64,000 nucleotides of DNA, taken from assembly GCA_023267435.1 (NCBI GenBank), contig JAHFNH010000001.1:178382-242381 (forward strand), in the 5' to 3' direction. Made by a program: the position numbers and the translations under genes. The DNA comes from Candidatus Nomurabacteria bacterium. GTDB lineage: Bacteria > Patescibacteria > Paceibacteria > UBA9973. The notes beneath the pieces were generated by a model, which ran no database searches, was not told the DNA's origin, and saw nothing but the letters and a program-made list of their open reading frames with translations. This document shows positions 23,971 through 32,057 of this stretch, one piece after another; positions within the stretch are counted from its first letter, which is position 1; each line of letters starts with the position of its first letter.

Positions 23971-24462
23971 ATGAACTTCAAAGACAAGTATTCGCTTGAA
24001 TTTGTGCAAAGCATAAAATCAAACGTTAACCATGAATTTTCTGTAAATAGATTTATAGAAAATAACAAAGATCTATTGATTTCTGTTACAAGCGGAATGA
24101 ATGATCAAAATTTTCCACTGGAGCAGGATTTTGAGGGAGATGTTGATTTTATTTTTTTTAAATCTGACAGGGGAATATATCCCACTAATCAATTTGTTTC
24201 AGATGCAAAGGATGATGGTTATATTCTGACAGGAGTGAAAGGTATCGCATTTTTAGTTTTAAAAATTAAAGATAGTCCTTTTTTACCTAAGGACATTGCG
24301 ATATTCTCTCCAAACAAGACTTTTTCTCCGGAAGATAAAAACAAAAGTTTGGCGCTTCCTTACTTTATTTCAAGAACATTGGGTGGCATAGCGCTTCATC
24401 ATTCCAATGATTCCACAACTATGATAGCGGCAGAGAATTATGTAGTTTTAGGCAGGCAGTAA
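23971..24462 (+). CDS. Hypothetical protein (orphan cassette)
   Basis: A 163-residue soluble protein with no signal peptide, membrane helix or motif that I recognise. It has acidic and aromatic stretches (GDVDFIFFKSDRG) and looks like a compact alpha/beta domain. It is a single-gene unit between a consensus promoter and a strong terminator, like other orphan cassettes here. Confidence 0.6.
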   Translation: MNFKDKYSLEFVQSIKSNVNHEFSVNRFIENNKDLLISVTSGMNDQNFPLEQDFEGDVDFIFFKSDRGIYPTNQFVSDAKDDGYILTGVKGIAFLVLKIKDSPFLPKDIAIFSPNKTFSPEDKNKSLALPYFISRTLGGIALHHSNDSTTMIAAENYVVLGRQ

Positions 24463-24475
24463 TAAACAGACAACA

Positions 24476-24510
24476 AAAAGCCTCAATATAATATTGAGGC
24501 TTTTCTTTTT
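24476..24510. terminator. Bidirectional terminator (23971 gene / HIT)
   Basis: AAAAGCCTCAATAT/ATATTGAGGCTTTT hairpin between converging genes. Confidence 0.87.
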
Positions 24511-24517
24511 GTAAATT

Positions 24518-24940
24518 TTAAAATACTCGGATGATTTTGTCGGCGACTTCTTGCATCTCGCCTTCGTTGTATGGGCGCTTGCCGTGCCAATGAGTGAAAC
24601 CATCATCTCCAAAACGTGGAACGACATGTAGATGTGCGTGAGATACTAGTTGGCCAGCAGCTTTTTCATTATTCATTTCTATATTTATTCCGTCAGCTTT
24701 GGTGGCAGTTTTAATAGCTATGCTGAGTTGTTTTGCTATCTCCATCATCTCACAGAGTATTTTAGTCGGAGTCGTGTAAATATTTTCCCAATGATCTTTA
24801 GGCACGACGAGTGTGTGTCCGATATTTACCGGATTGATATCTAAAAAGACGAAAATATTTCTATCTTCATAAATCTTAGTGCTAGGTATTTCTCTTTTTA
24901 TTATTTTACAAAATAAGCAATCTGGCATATGGGTGTTCAT
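24518..24940 (-). CDS. HIT-family nucleotide-binding hydrolase (HinT-like)
   Basis: A 140-residue purine-nucleoside phosphoramidase-like protein. It has an N-terminal CLFCKIIKREIP zinc/HIT start, FLDINPVNIGHTLVVPKDH, and the catalytic histidine triad SHAHLHVVPRF. The start at 24940 is chosen because an extended -10 (TGCTATAAT) ends 6 nt before that ATG. The frame is open 10 codons further upstream, but those codons would lie within the promoter. An internal ATG at 24928 (MPDCLF) is an alternative. Confidence 0.92.
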   Translation of the reverse strand: MNTHMPDCLFCKIIKREIPSTKIYEDRNIFVFLDINPVNIGHTLVVPKDHWENIYTTPTKILCEMMEIAKQLSIAIKTATKADGINIEMNNEKAAGQLVSHAHLHVVPRFGDDGFTHWHGKRPYNEGEMQEVADKIIRVF

Positions 24941-24971
24941 TTGTAGATTATAGCAGAAATTAAAAGACAAT

Positions 24972-25003
24972 AAAAAACACCAATCATTTTGATCGGTGTT
25001 TTT
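24972..25003 (-). terminator. Terminator of the 25013 gene
   Basis: AAAACACCAATCA-TTT-TGATCGGTGTTTT, one G-U/A mismatch. On the minus strand it is followed by a T-run before the HIT promoter. Confidence 0.75.
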
Positions 25004-25012
25004 AAATTTTTG

Positions 25013-25396
25013 TTATGGTTTAACTTTTTTAACCCGGTAATTTTTTGCGAGCATTCTTATACCAATAATTCTTTCCGTTGATCCTTCCGGGAACTGATTC
25101 ATTATTCTTCTTAAGCCGTCATGATTTAATGAAGATAGTTTTGATCCTTTGGGAAGTTTCAATTTTTGTTTTGTTTTAAAAGCTTCTTCAATTTCTTTTA
25201 TCCCGATTTCCTCCTTTTTTGACATCTGATGAACATCGGTTTTTGCAAATTCTCTTTCTCTTTTTTTGTGTTGATTTTTTGCAACTTCGTTGGTTTTTTC
25301 CTGTATTACAGTAGGTTTTTCTTCAAGATATTTATCATGAACATCTGTAATTAAAATAATCGGCCCTGTGCCGATAGTAATTCGTTTGTTTCGCAT
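25013..25396 (-). CDS. Lysine-rich hypothetical protein
   Basis: A 127-residue basic protein (many K, E, R). The middle is helical and charged (ANQHK/REREFAK region) and the C-terminus is basic (LAKNYRVKKVKP). No signal, helix or known fold is recognised. Nucleic-acid or protein binding is possible but unproven. It is divergent from recJ, sharing about 120 bp of upstream region, and has its own terminator. Confidence 0.55.
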   Translation of the reverse strand: MRNKRITIGTGPIILITDVHDKYLEEKPTVIQEKTNEVAKNQHKKREREFAKTDVHQMSKKEEIGIKEIEEAFKTKQKLKLPKGSKLSSLNHDGLRRIMNQFPEGSTERIIGIRMLAKNYRVKKVKP

Positions 25397-25503
25397 ACTT
25401 TTAAGTTTTAAAGTTAGACAATTATTTCGAGGTACTATTTACCTTTGTTACCATATTACCCTCAAATTATTTTTTGTCAATCTAATTTTGCAAAACTAAT
25501 TGC

Positions 25504-25509
25504 TATACT
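25504..25509 (+). promoter_or_regulatory. Extended -10 promoter of recJ
   Basis: TGCTATACT; the hexamer ends 7 nt before the ATG at 25517, so the mRNA should be leaderless. This decides the start over the upstream-open frame (from 25445). Confidence 0.7.
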
Positions 25510-25516
25510 TCCATTT

Positions 25517-27313
25517 ATGAAAAGGTATTCCGAGCTAATGCAAAATCTTTTAGAAAAACGGGGAATTACTGATCCAGAGCAAGCTGAGATTTTTTTGAAT
25601 CCGAGTTATGAACGAGATCTATATGATCCATTTTTAATGCGTGATATGGAGAAAGCTTGCGTCAGAATTTTTGAGGCGATGGAAGCCAAAGAAAAAATTG
25701 TGATTTATGCCGATTATGATTGTGATGGCATTCCTGGGGCGGTTATTTTGCAAGATCTATTTAAGAAAATTAATTATCCAAATTTCGAAGTTTACCCCAA
25801 CACTAAAATTAAAGAAAAAAATAATTTTGGTGTTGGGGTTTATATACCCCAAAGAAATTCCGAAGGATATGGTTTGAATTTGTCTGCCATTAAACAATTT
25901 GCGGATAATGATGTAAAACTTTTAATTACCGTTGATCTTGGCATCACGGCGGTGGCTGAAGTTGCTCAAGCGAAAGTTGATGATATTGATGTCATTATTA
26001 CCGACCACCATTTACCTAAAATTGCTTCGCCTCATGAAATTTCTTCCTCCTGTGCCCTTCCCGGAGTACCGGGTGGGACCCTCGGAGATAAGAAATTTCA
26101 TGAGACTCTGCTTTTACCGCACGCTTATGCTATTTTAAATCCAAAAGTAGATGATTACCCTGAAAAAATGTTATGTGGCGCAGGTGTGGCATTTAAGCTC
26201 GTGCAAGCATTTGTAAAAAAATATGGGGAATATTTTAAAATAACAGACGGCTGGGAAAAGTGGCTTTTAGATATGGCAGGCATGGCGACGCTTTCAGATA
26301 TGGTGCCACTGTTGGGAGAGAATCGTGCGATTGCTAGTTTTGGAATAAAAGTTTTAAGAAAATCTCCTCGTCCGGGCTTGATGAAACTTTTAACTAAAAT
26401 GAATATCGATCAAAGATATCTTACCGAAGATGACGTCGGTTTTATGATCGCTCCACGATTAAATGCCGCTTCTCGAATGGATGATCCGATGCGTGCTTTT
26501 GAACTGTTAGCAACGAATGATGCAGCCCTAGCTGATACTCTGGCGAAACATCTTACAAAAATAAATGACGAAAGAAAATTAATCGTGGCCGGCATTATGC
26601 GTGAGGTGAATAAAAAATTTGGCAATAGTTCTTTGCATGAAATGAAAGAAGTTGTGGTAATAGGTAATCCAGCTTGGCGCGTGGGCGTCTTGGGTCTCGT
26701 AGCAGGTAAAATATCAGATGAATATAAGAAACCGGTTTTTGTTTGGGGTAGAGATGAGAATGATTGTATAAAAGGTTCTTGTCGTTCCGATGGTTCAGTA
26801 TCAGTCGTGGAATTGATGACGGAAACAAAAGATCACTTTATAGAATTCGGTGGACATGAATTGGCAGGCGGTTTTACTGCCCTAAATGAAAAAATACATT
26901 TTCTAGAAGAAACATTATCTGTCGCTTATGGAAAAGTAAAACGAGATAAAAAAGAAACAGAAATATCTTTCGATGTAAAATCAGACTTAAGTATTGTAAA
27001 TATGAAGAGTTGGAGAGAATTAGAAAAAATAGCTCCGTTTGGTTTGGAGAATCCTAAACCAGTTTTCTTTTTTGAAGGAGCAAAGATTGAGAACTTAAAA
27101 AGTTTCGGCAAAAATAATTCCGGCGAGCATTTGGAAATAATTTTTTCTGACGCCAGCAAGAATAAAATTAAAGCTATTTCTTTTTTCTCCACGATTGATT
27201 CCTTTAAAGTTCCTTTGGCTCTGGGATTGAGCGTAAATTTATTGGCGACTTTTGATTTGTCTCATTTCGCTGGCAGAGAAGAGCTACGATTAAGAATTGT
27301 TGATATACTATAA
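25517..27313 (+). CDS. recJ: Single-stranded-DNA exonuclease RecJ with an in-frame palindromic insert
   Basis: A 598-residue 5'-3' ssDNA exonuclease of recombination and mismatch repair. The DHH-family metal motifs are present: YADYDCDGIPG (about 70), TVDLGIT (about 140) and TDHHLP (about 163). The DHHA1 motif GGHELAGGFTA is near residue 450, and a C-terminal OB-like domain follows. At about residues 172-196 a palindromic element (26031-26104) is read in frame, adding SSSCALPGVPGGTLGDKKF between DHH motif TDHH and the normal LLPHAYAILNPK. The active site is not interrupted. rnhA follows 2 bp later. Confidence 0.95.
   Translation: MKRYSELMQNLLEKRGITDPEQAEIFLNPSYERDLYDPFLMRDMEKACVRIFEAMEAKEKIVIYADYDCDGIPGAVILQDLFKKINYPNFEVYPNTKIKEKNNFGVGVYIPQRNSEGYGLNLSAIKQFADNDVKLLITVDLGITAVAEVAQAKVDDIDVIITDHHLPKIASPHEISSSCALPGVPGGTLGDKKFHETLLLPHAYAILNPKVDDYPEKMLCGAGVAFKLVQAFVKKYGEYFKITDGWEKWLLDMAGMATLSDMVPLLGENRAIASFGIKVLRKSPRPGLMKLLTKMNIDQRYLTEDDVGFMIAPRLNAASRMDDPMRAFELLATNDAALADTLAKHLTKINDERKLIVAGIMREVNKKFGNSSLHEMKEVVVIGNPAWRVGVLGLVAGKISDEYKKPVFVWGRDENDCIKGSCRSDGSVSVVELMTETKDHFIEFGGHELAGGFTALNEKIHFLEETLSVAYGKVKRDKKETEISFDVKSDLSIVNMKSWRELEKIAPFGLENPKPVFFFEGAKIENLKSFGKNNSGEHLEIIFSDASKNKIKAISFFSTIDSFKVPLALGLSVNLLATFDLSHFAGREELRLRIVDIL
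26031..26104 (+). repeat. Palindromic element copy 2, in frame inside recJ
   Basis: Perfect 15-bp arms (CTCATGAAATTTCTT at 26031-26045 and its complement at 26090-26104) enclose a core of exactly 44 bp (26046-26089). The core is 35/44 identical to copy 1, with the mini-hairpin CCGG-AGTA-CCGG and GGGACCCTCG. The outer four bases of the arms are not shared with copy 1. The recJ frame is open throughout. Confidence 0.85.
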
Positions 27314-27315
27314 AA

Positions 27316-28086
27316 ATGCAAAATAAAGAAGATAAGCAAATCATAATACATACCGACGGTGCGGCGAAAGGCAATCCTGGAAAGGGTGGTTGGGGGACGA
27401 TAATTATTTTAGATAATAAAAAAGTTGTTGAACTTGGCGATAAGGTAAAACTCGCGACCAATAATCAAATGGAACTTCAAGCGATGATTGAAGGTTTGAA
27501 ATATGTTGCACAAAAAATAAAACCAAAAGATGCACAGATAAATATATTTTCAGATTCCAATTATCTTTTGAATGGCATAACTTCTTGGATAAAAAGTTGG
27601 CAGGCGAATGGCTGGCAGACGAAAGCTAAGCAAGATGTTTTAAACAAGGAATATTGGGAAGAATTAAGTATGTATAAAGAAAAACTTTCTCAAATATCTC
27701 TTGGCAATAAACTTTCTTTTAATAAAGTAAAAGGACATAACGGTGATCCATTAAATGAAAGGTGTGACGATATTGCCTCCGGTTTTGGATTAGAAGAAGA
27801 TGTAGAACTTTTCTCTGGTGATTTAGAAAAATATAAAAAAGTTTTTAGTTTACCTGCGAATGTAGAAAAAGCTGTTGCAAAAAAAGTATCATCAAAAAAA
27901 TCTAGTTCTAGCAAGCAAGTTTATTCTTATGTCTCGATGGTAGCTGATAAGGTCTTTGCCAATAAAACTTGGGCAGAGTGTGAAAAGAGGGTAAAAGGCA
28001 AATCCGGTGCGAAATACAAAAAGGTATTCTCCAAAGAAGAAGAACAAGATTTGATTGCTTTGTGGACACTAAAATCTCTATTTTAA
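27316..28086 (+). CDS. rnhA: Ribonuclease HI with C-terminal viroplasmin-like domain
   Basis: A 256-residue RNase H that removes RNA from RNA-DNA hybrids. Catalytic acids are Asp14 (IHTDGAAKGNPG), Glu53 (NNQMELQAMIEG), Asp80 (IFSDSNY) and Asp151 (RCDDIAS), with the flexible-loop His141 (KGHNGDP). After the RNase H core (about 1-160) and a K/S-rich linker, the C-terminus (about 200-256; TWAECEKRVKGKSGAKYKKV) resembles the viroplasmin-like hybrid-binding domain. That domain is usually N-terminal in other RNases H. It lies 2 bp after recJ and is probably co-transcribed. Confidence 0.9.
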   Translation: MQNKEDKQIIIHTDGAAKGNPGKGGWGTIIILDNKKVVELGDKVKLATNNQMELQAMIEGLKYVAQKIKPKDAQINIFSDSNYLLNGITSWIKSWQANGWQTKAKQDVLNKEYWEELSMYKEKLSQISLGNKLSFNKVKGHNGDPLNERCDDIASGFGLEEDVELFSGDLEKYKKVFSLPANVEKAVAKKVSSKKSSSSKQVYSYVSMVADKVFANKTWAECEKRVKGKSGAKYKKVFSKEEEQDLIALWTLKSLF

Positions 28087-28108
28087 TTTTGTTAAAAAAT
28101 TTGAAAAT

Positions 28109-28137
28109 AAAAAAGCCACTTCAATAATGAAGTGGCC
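28109..28137 (-). terminator. Terminator of the 28157 gene
   Basis: GCCACTTCA-ATAA-TGAAGTGGC hairpin followed by TTTTTT on the minus strand. Confidence 0.85.
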
Positions 28138-28156
28138 CAAATCAACTATGTTGATT

Positions 28157-28693
28157 TTATTTTTTAAAGGCAGAAACCCAAAGTTCAAAATAAGCTGCGA
28201 AATCTTTCATTAAAGCATCTTTGTCGGCAATGGAAAGTTTTCCTTTTTCCAACTGTTTTCTTAATGCAACTGTTTTGTTCTTCAGCTCTGAAGTTTTGGC
28301 GATCAAATTTGTAGCTTCAGTTTCATCCAGTACCGGCTCATAATCCCCGGTGCTGATCCTTTCATTCAGGATAGCCATCTTTGCTTTTTCGAACAAAATA
28401 GCTTGTTTAGGTGTAAACATGTCCTGTTCTGATGGTTTGATGAATTGATGCAAGCATGAATCGATCTTTTTAAAGTTATCAATAGCTCTGTCGAGCGTGG
28501 CAGTAGAAATTTTGTCATACGATCTGCCGTCAATGGATGAAATATCGTAGGCATAATTGAATGCCTGAAAACTGTAAACATAGCGGCTTTGTTCCTTGTC
28601 CGCATCAGAAAGTTTGTCTTGTGCGTGTGCGTTGCACGCAAAAAGTAACGCAGTCATCACTATAAAAGTGATCATTTTGGCTTTGTTTTTCAT
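28157..28693 (-). CDS. Secreted hypothetical protein with Bacteroidota-style signal peptide
   Basis: A 178-residue exported protein. The signal peptide MITFIVMTALLFACNAHAQ is predicted to be cut after AHA, before QDK. The mature part is helical with no known domain. The Ala-X-Ala-Gln end resembles Bacteroidota exported proteins. It is an orphan cassette with its own TTGACT-17-TAGTAT promoter and terminator, placed just upstream of, and divergent from, the rpsS operon. Confidence 0.65.
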   Translation of the reverse strand: MKNKAKMITFIVMTALLFACNAHAQDKLSDADKEQSRYVYSFQAFNYAYDISSIDGRSYDKISTATLDRAIDNFKKIDSCLHQFIKPSEQDMFTPKQAILFEKAKMAILNERISTGDYEPVLDETEATNLIAKTSELKNKTVALRKQLEKGKLSIADKDALMKDFAAYFELWVSAFKK

Positions 28694-28758
28694 GTGTATT
28701 TAATTATTAGGGGTTAAATTTTTGTTTATTTTTTAACTGACAAGTTCTTCTGTTTTTG

Positions 28759-28787
28759 ATACTACAACATACTGATTAATAAGTCAA
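28759..28787 (-). promoter_or_regulatory. Promoter of the 28157 gene
   Basis: Minus strand TTGACT (28782-28787), 17-nt spacer, TAGTAT (28759-28764); leader of about 65 nt, A-rich, without Shine-Dalgarno. Confidence 0.65.
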
Positions 28788-28824
28788 CTAATCTTTCTGT
28801 AATTTCTTTTCTTCGCCCAATTAT

Positions 28825-28852
28825 TTGACATTACATTTTAATTTGCTAGTAT
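28825..28852 (+). promoter_or_regulatory. Promoter of the rpsS-rplE ribosomal operon
   Basis: TTGACA (28825-28830), 16-nt spacer, extended -10 TGC-TAGTAT (28847-28852). The same TGCTAGTAT box serves the second ribosomal operon at 39905. A short hairpin with a T-run (AGGCTC/GAGCTT at about 28859-28878) starts right after the predicted transcription start. Confidence 0.75.
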
Positions 28853-28892
28853 GACTTGAGGCTCAATTGGGAGCTTTTTGTTTACTCATTTT

Positions 28893-29240
28893 ATGACAAG
28901 ATCAATCAAAAAAGGAATATTGGTGGACGAAAGGCTAATGAAAAAGATAGCCGGCAAGAGTCCGCTTCAGACTCCCATGATAAAAACATGGAAAAGAGCG
29001 TGTCAGATCCCTCCTGAAATGGTTGGTTTTACTTTTGGCGTATATAACGGTAAGACTCACGTCGAAGTTATCATCACCGAAGACATGGTTGGACACAGAC
29101 TTGGAGAATTTTCCCCAACTAAGAAATTCATGAAACACGGAGGAAAGATGCAGAAAGAGCTTGAACAAAAGAAGAAGGAAGCTGAAATAACAGCAGCCAA
29201 GGGAGCAAGTGCCGCCGCAGCTGACGCAAAGAAGAAATAA
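28893..29240 (+). CDS. rpsS: 30S ribosomal protein S19 (uS19)
   Basis: A 115-residue small-subunit head protein. It begins MTRSIKKGILVDE (family start TRSxKKGPFVD). It has IKTWKRACQIPPEMVGFTFGVYNG, VIITEDMVGHRLGEFSPT and a lysine/alanine-rich C-terminal extension of about 25 residues. The ATG at 28893 is preferred over the upstream codon at 28878, which adds only MFTHF. It opens the cluster here: rpsJ, rplC, rplD, rplW and rplB, normally upstream, are not adjacent. Confidence 0.95.
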   Translation: MTRSIKKGILVDERLMKKIAGKSPLQTPMIKTWKRACQIPPEMVGFTFGVYNGKTHVEVIITEDMVGHRLGEFSPTKKFMKHGGKMQKELEQKKKEAEITAAKGASAAAADAKKK

Positions 29241-29257
29241 TTTAAATATTAAATATA

Positions 29258-29707
29258 ATGAAAGCCTTTTTAAAAAATTATAGACAATCTCCTAGAAAAG
29301 TTCGCCTAGTGGCAGGACTAATCAGAGGAAAAGATGTTGACGAAGCTCTTGCAGAGTTGAGTTTTTTGGCGAAGCGTGCAGGTGAACCTATAAAAAAGCT
29401 TTTACTTTCAGCTGTTGCAAATGCAAAGCAGACTGGAGCAGAGAAAGAAAATTTATTTATTAAAGAAATACGAGTAGACAAAGGTATTGTAATGAAAAGA
29501 ATGATGCCGGCAGCCATGGGTACTGGACACAGAATCAACAAGAGAACCAGTCACATCTTACTTGTATTAGCTGAAAAGGTTGCCAAAGAAGCTAAATCAA
29601 AAGCAAAAAAAGTTGAAAAGGCAGTAGTATCAAAGGTTGTAAAAGCAAAAGTAACAAAAACAGCCGCAAAGCCAAAAGTGGCAAAAGCTGTAAAGAAGAC
29701 CAAATAA
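29258..29707 (+). CDS. rplV: 50S ribosomal protein L22 (uL22)
   Basis: A 149-residue protein lining the peptide exit tunnel. MKAFLKNYRQSPRKVRLVAGLIRGKDVDEAL is the family start, and the beta-hairpin region appears as GIVMKRMMPAAMGTGHRINKRTSH. The last 40 residues are a K/A/V-rich extension (KAKKVEKAVVSKVVKAKV and on) not found in most bacterial L22. It follows rpsS by 17 bp and is preceded by an AT-rich AAATATA-ATG context, not a Shine-Dalgarno. Confidence 0.96.
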   Translation: MKAFLKNYRQSPRKVRLVAGLIRGKDVDEALAELSFLAKRAGEPIKKLLLSAVANAKQTGAEKENLFIKEIRVDKGIVMKRMMPAAMGTGHRINKRTSHILLVLAEKVAKEAKSKAKKVEKAVVSKVVKAKVTKTAAKPKVAKAVKKTK

Positions 29708-29711
29708 TTTT

Positions 29712-30398
29712 ATGTCAAAAATAGTACACCCATATGCACATAGATTAGTAATACTTAGAGACTGGAAGTCTCGCTGGTTTGCTGATCCTAAAAAATACTG
29801 TGAGTACCTAAAGGGTGACGTTCTTATTCGTGAATTCTTGGAAAAGAAATTGCGCGGAATGTATATTTCTACTATTGAAATAGAAAGAAACCAAAAGGCG
29901 ACTCGTTTTATCATTAAAACATCCCGCCCAGGACTTATCATCGGACGATCCGGTGAAGGCGCGACAAAACTTAAAGAAGAAATTTTGAAAAAAATGGCAA
30001 AACTAAAACTAACAAAGCTTGAAGATTTCAAGCTTGAAATAGTTGAAGTTGCAAATCCAGAAGCTGATGCTGCTATCGTTGCTTATATGATCGCTGAAGG
30101 TTTAGAGAAAAGAATGCCATATCGCCGAGTCATCAAGCAAGTTATCGAAAAGTGTATGACTACTCGCGGAGTAGAAGGAGCAAGAGTTGTTCTTTCCGGC
30201 AGACTTGGTGGAGCTGAAATCGCTCGTACGGAAGAGCTTAAGCGCGGATCTATCCCGCTTCAGACTTTCCGCGCGGACATTGATTTCAAAAGAGAAAAAG
30301 CCCATTTGCCATACGGAGATGTCGGTATAAAGGTCTGGATTTATCGCGGTAAAATATTTTCTCAGAAGAAAAAAGGAGAAGATAAAACCTTAAATTAA
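29712..30398 (+). CDS. rpsC: 30S ribosomal protein S3 (uS3)
   Basis: A 228-residue protein at the mRNA entry site. MSKIVHPYAHRLVILRDWKSRWF is followed by a type II KH domain with LIIGRSGEGATKLKEEI (about residues 75-95). The C-terminal domain contains GARVVLSGRLGGAEIARTE and GDVGIKVWIYRGKIF. It is co-transcribed with its neighbours, with a 4-bp gap from rplV. Confidence 0.96.
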   Translation: MSKIVHPYAHRLVILRDWKSRWFADPKKYCEYLKGDVLIREFLEKKLRGMYISTIEIERNQKATRFIIKTSRPGLIIGRSGEGATKLKEEILKKMAKLKLTKLEDFKLEIVEVANPEADAAIVAYMIAEGLEKRMPYRRVIKQVIEKCMTTRGVEGARVVLSGRLGGAEIARTEELKRGSIPLQTFRADIDFKREKAHLPYGDVGIKVWIYRGKIFSQKKKGEDKTLN

Positions 30399-30407
30399 TA
30401 AAAATAT

Positions 30408-30836
30408 ATGTTATTACCCAAAAAAGTAAAATTCAGAAAGTGGCACACCATGCGCTTAAATCCAAAAGCCATGACGCCAGAGACCAGAGGCACTAAATTA
30501 GCCTTCGGTTCTTTTGGTCTTAAAGCTGAGACTCAGGCACGCGTAAAATCAAACCAAATCGAATCTGCTCGAAAAGCCATGTCTCGTACTTTGACCAAAG
30601 CCGGAAAATACTGGATTCGAATTTTTCCAGACAGACCATATACTGCAAAAGCTGCAGAAGTGGGCATGGGAAAGGGAAAAGGAGATCCACAAGGTTATTG
30701 TTTCGAAGTTTTCCCTGGACGCATAATTTTCGAAGTTGATGGAATAGACGAAGCGACTGCACGCGAATCATTGAGAAAGGCCGGTACAAAGCTTCCAGTT
30801 AAGACCAGAATAGTATCAAGAGTTCATAAGCAATAG
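30408..30836 (+). CDS. rplP: 50S ribosomal protein L16 (uL16)
   Basis: A 142-residue protein near the A-site tRNA and the peptidyl-transferase centre. It has MLLPKKVKFRKWH, the LAFGSFGLKA segment, WIRIFPDRPYTAKAAEVGMGKGKGDP and ARESLRKAGTKLPVKTRIV. Standard length. The 33-bp gap to rpmC contains TTCGACAGGCTCAC, a short sequence often seen as a genome-repeat remnant. Confidence 0.96.
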   Translation: MLLPKKVKFRKWHTMRLNPKAMTPETRGTKLAFGSFGLKAETQARVKSNQIESARKAMSRTLTKAGKYWIRIFPDRPYTAKAAEVGMGKGKGDPQGYCFEVFPGRIIFEVDGIDEATARESLRKAGTKLPVKTRIVSRVHKQ

Positions 30837-30869
30837 TTCGACAGGCTCACTATAAATAATTATAAATAT

Positions 30870-31070
30870 ATGGCAAAGAAAACAGAAAACAATATAAAAG
30901 GAATGAAAGTTGATGAACTTAAAAAAATGCTTGCCGATTTACAGGAAAGCATCCGAGTCATCAAATTCAAAGGACAAGGTTCAAAAACAAAGAATGTCAA
31001 AGAAGCTAGCACTCTACGAAAAGAAATTGCTCGAGTGTTGACAGAAATGAATAAAAACAATAAAAAGTAA
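30870..31070 (+). CDS. rpmC: 50S ribosomal protein L29 (uL29)
   Basis: A 66-residue two-helix protein near the exit tunnel. MKVDELKKMLADLQESI and TKNVKEASTLRKEIARVLTEM are the family helices; the usual KNxxRxRxxRR(D/E)IAR is altered to KNVKEASTLRKEIAR. Position between rplP and rpsQ is canonical. The start context is AAATATATG. Confidence 0.92.
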   Translation: MAKKTENNIKGMKVDELKKMLADLQESIRVIKFKGQGSKTKNVKEASTLRKEIARVLTEMNKNNKK

Positions 31071-31093
31071 TATAAAAGAATTAATACAAATAT

Positions 31094-31354
31094 ATGGCAA
31101 CAAAAGTAAAAAAAGAAATAACAGAAAAGAAAGGCAATATCTTAAAAGGAGTTGTTGTTTCAGATAAGATGGATAAAACCGTCGTTGTTTCTGTTTCACG
31201 CTTTGTTAAGCATCCAAAGTATGGAAAATTTCAGAAAGTGAGCAAGAAATACAAAGCTCACGATGAAGAGAATAAATATAAAACAGGAGATACTGTTGAA
31301 ATACAAGAAACCAGACCAATTTCAAAAGATAAGAACTTTAAAGTAATAAAATAA
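31094..31354 (+). CDS. rpsQ: 30S ribosomal protein S17 (uS17)
   Basis: An 86-residue OB-fold protein that binds 16S rRNA early in assembly. It has LKGVVVSDKMDKTVVVSV, VKHPKYGKFQKVSKKYKAHDEENKYKTGD (in the order typical of the family) and VEIQETRPISKDKNFKVI. It follows rpmC directly, in canonical order. Confidence 0.95.
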   Translation: MATKVKKEITEKKGNILKGVVVSDKMDKTVVVSVSRFVKHPKYGKFQKVSKKYKAHDEENKYKTGDTVEIQETRPISKDKNFKVIK

Positions 31355-31358
31355 TTTT

Positions 31359-31730
31359 ATGATTCAAACAGAAACATTAGTAAAAATAACAGACAATGCT
31401 GGAGGCACCGTAGGAAAGGTGTTCAAGGTTTTAGGCAGTGCCCACAAGAGATACGCTCAGCTCGGAGAGATAGTTATTATTTCTGTTAAAGTTGCTCAGC
31501 CTAGAAAGGGAGTTAAGAAGAAAGATGTTCACCAAGCTGTCGTCGTTAGACAACGCAATGCTTTCAGAAGAAAAGACGGTTCTTATATAAGATTTGATGA
31601 CAATGCGGTAGTAATATTAGAAAAAGGAAAGAAAGATCCAAAAGCAGGACGCGTATTCGGACCTATCCCAAGAGAGCTTGCAGAAAAGGGATTCCAGAAA
31701 ATAATTTCTTTAGCACCTGAGGTTATATAA
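31359..31730 (+). CDS. rplN: 50S ribosomal protein L14 (uL14)
   Basis: A 123-residue interface protein. It begins MIQTETLVKITDNAGG, has VKVAQPRKGVKKKDVHQAVVVRQRN and ends FGPIPRELAEKGFQKIISLAPEV, all typical. Length is standard. It sits 4 bp after rpsQ and 9 bp before rplX. Confidence 0.96.
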   Translation: MIQTETLVKITDNAGGTVGKVFKVLGSAHKRYAQLGEIVIISVKVAQPRKGVKKKDVHQAVVVRQRNAFRRKDGSYIRFDDNAVVILEKGKKDPKAGRVFGPIPRELAEKGFQKIISLAPEVI

Positions 31731-31739
31731 ATCAAATAT

Positions 31740-32045
31740 ATGAAATTAAAAAAAGGAGACAATGTAATAATCGTAACAGGAAAAGATAAAGGTAAGAAAG
31801 GTAAAATTGCCCGTGTTTTGGTTGAGAAAAACAGAGTGGTAGTAGAAGGCATTAATATGATGAAGAAACATCAGCGTCCTAGAAAGTCTGGTGAAAAAGG
31901 CCAGATGATCAATATCGCAATGCCTATCCACGCTTCCAATGTTATGATCGCAGATCCAAAGACAGGCAAGCCTTCACGCTTAGGCAAGAAGAAAATTGGT
32001 GATAAGGTGGTAAGAATCGCTCGAAAGAGCAGTCAAGAAGTTTAA
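31740..32045 (+). CDS. rplX: 50S ribosomal protein L24 (uL24)
   Basis: A 101-residue assembly initiator with a KOW motif at the start (MKLKKGDNVIIVTGKDKGKK). It continues VVVEGINMMKKHQRP and ends with GDKVVRIARKSSQEV. Canonical position between rplN and rplE. Confidence 0.96.
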   Translation: MKLKKGDNVIIVTGKDKGKKGKIARVLVEKNRVVVEGINMMKKHQRPRKSGEKGQMINIAMPIHASNVMIADPKTGKPSRLGKKKIGDKVVRIARKSSQEV

Positions 32046-32057
32046 TAACAAATATTT

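Noticed and set aside
24941..24970. Longer start for the HIT protein
   Set aside because: Those ten codons coincide with the TATAAT box and lack family similarity.
25445..25516. Longer start for recJ
   Set aside because: The extra codons contain the extended -10 (TGCTATACT); RecJ similarity begins at the downstream ATG.
30837..30850. TTCGACAGGCTCAC as a functional site
   Set aside because: A short sequence common as a repeat remnant in many genomes; no structure or second copy in the window supports a function here.
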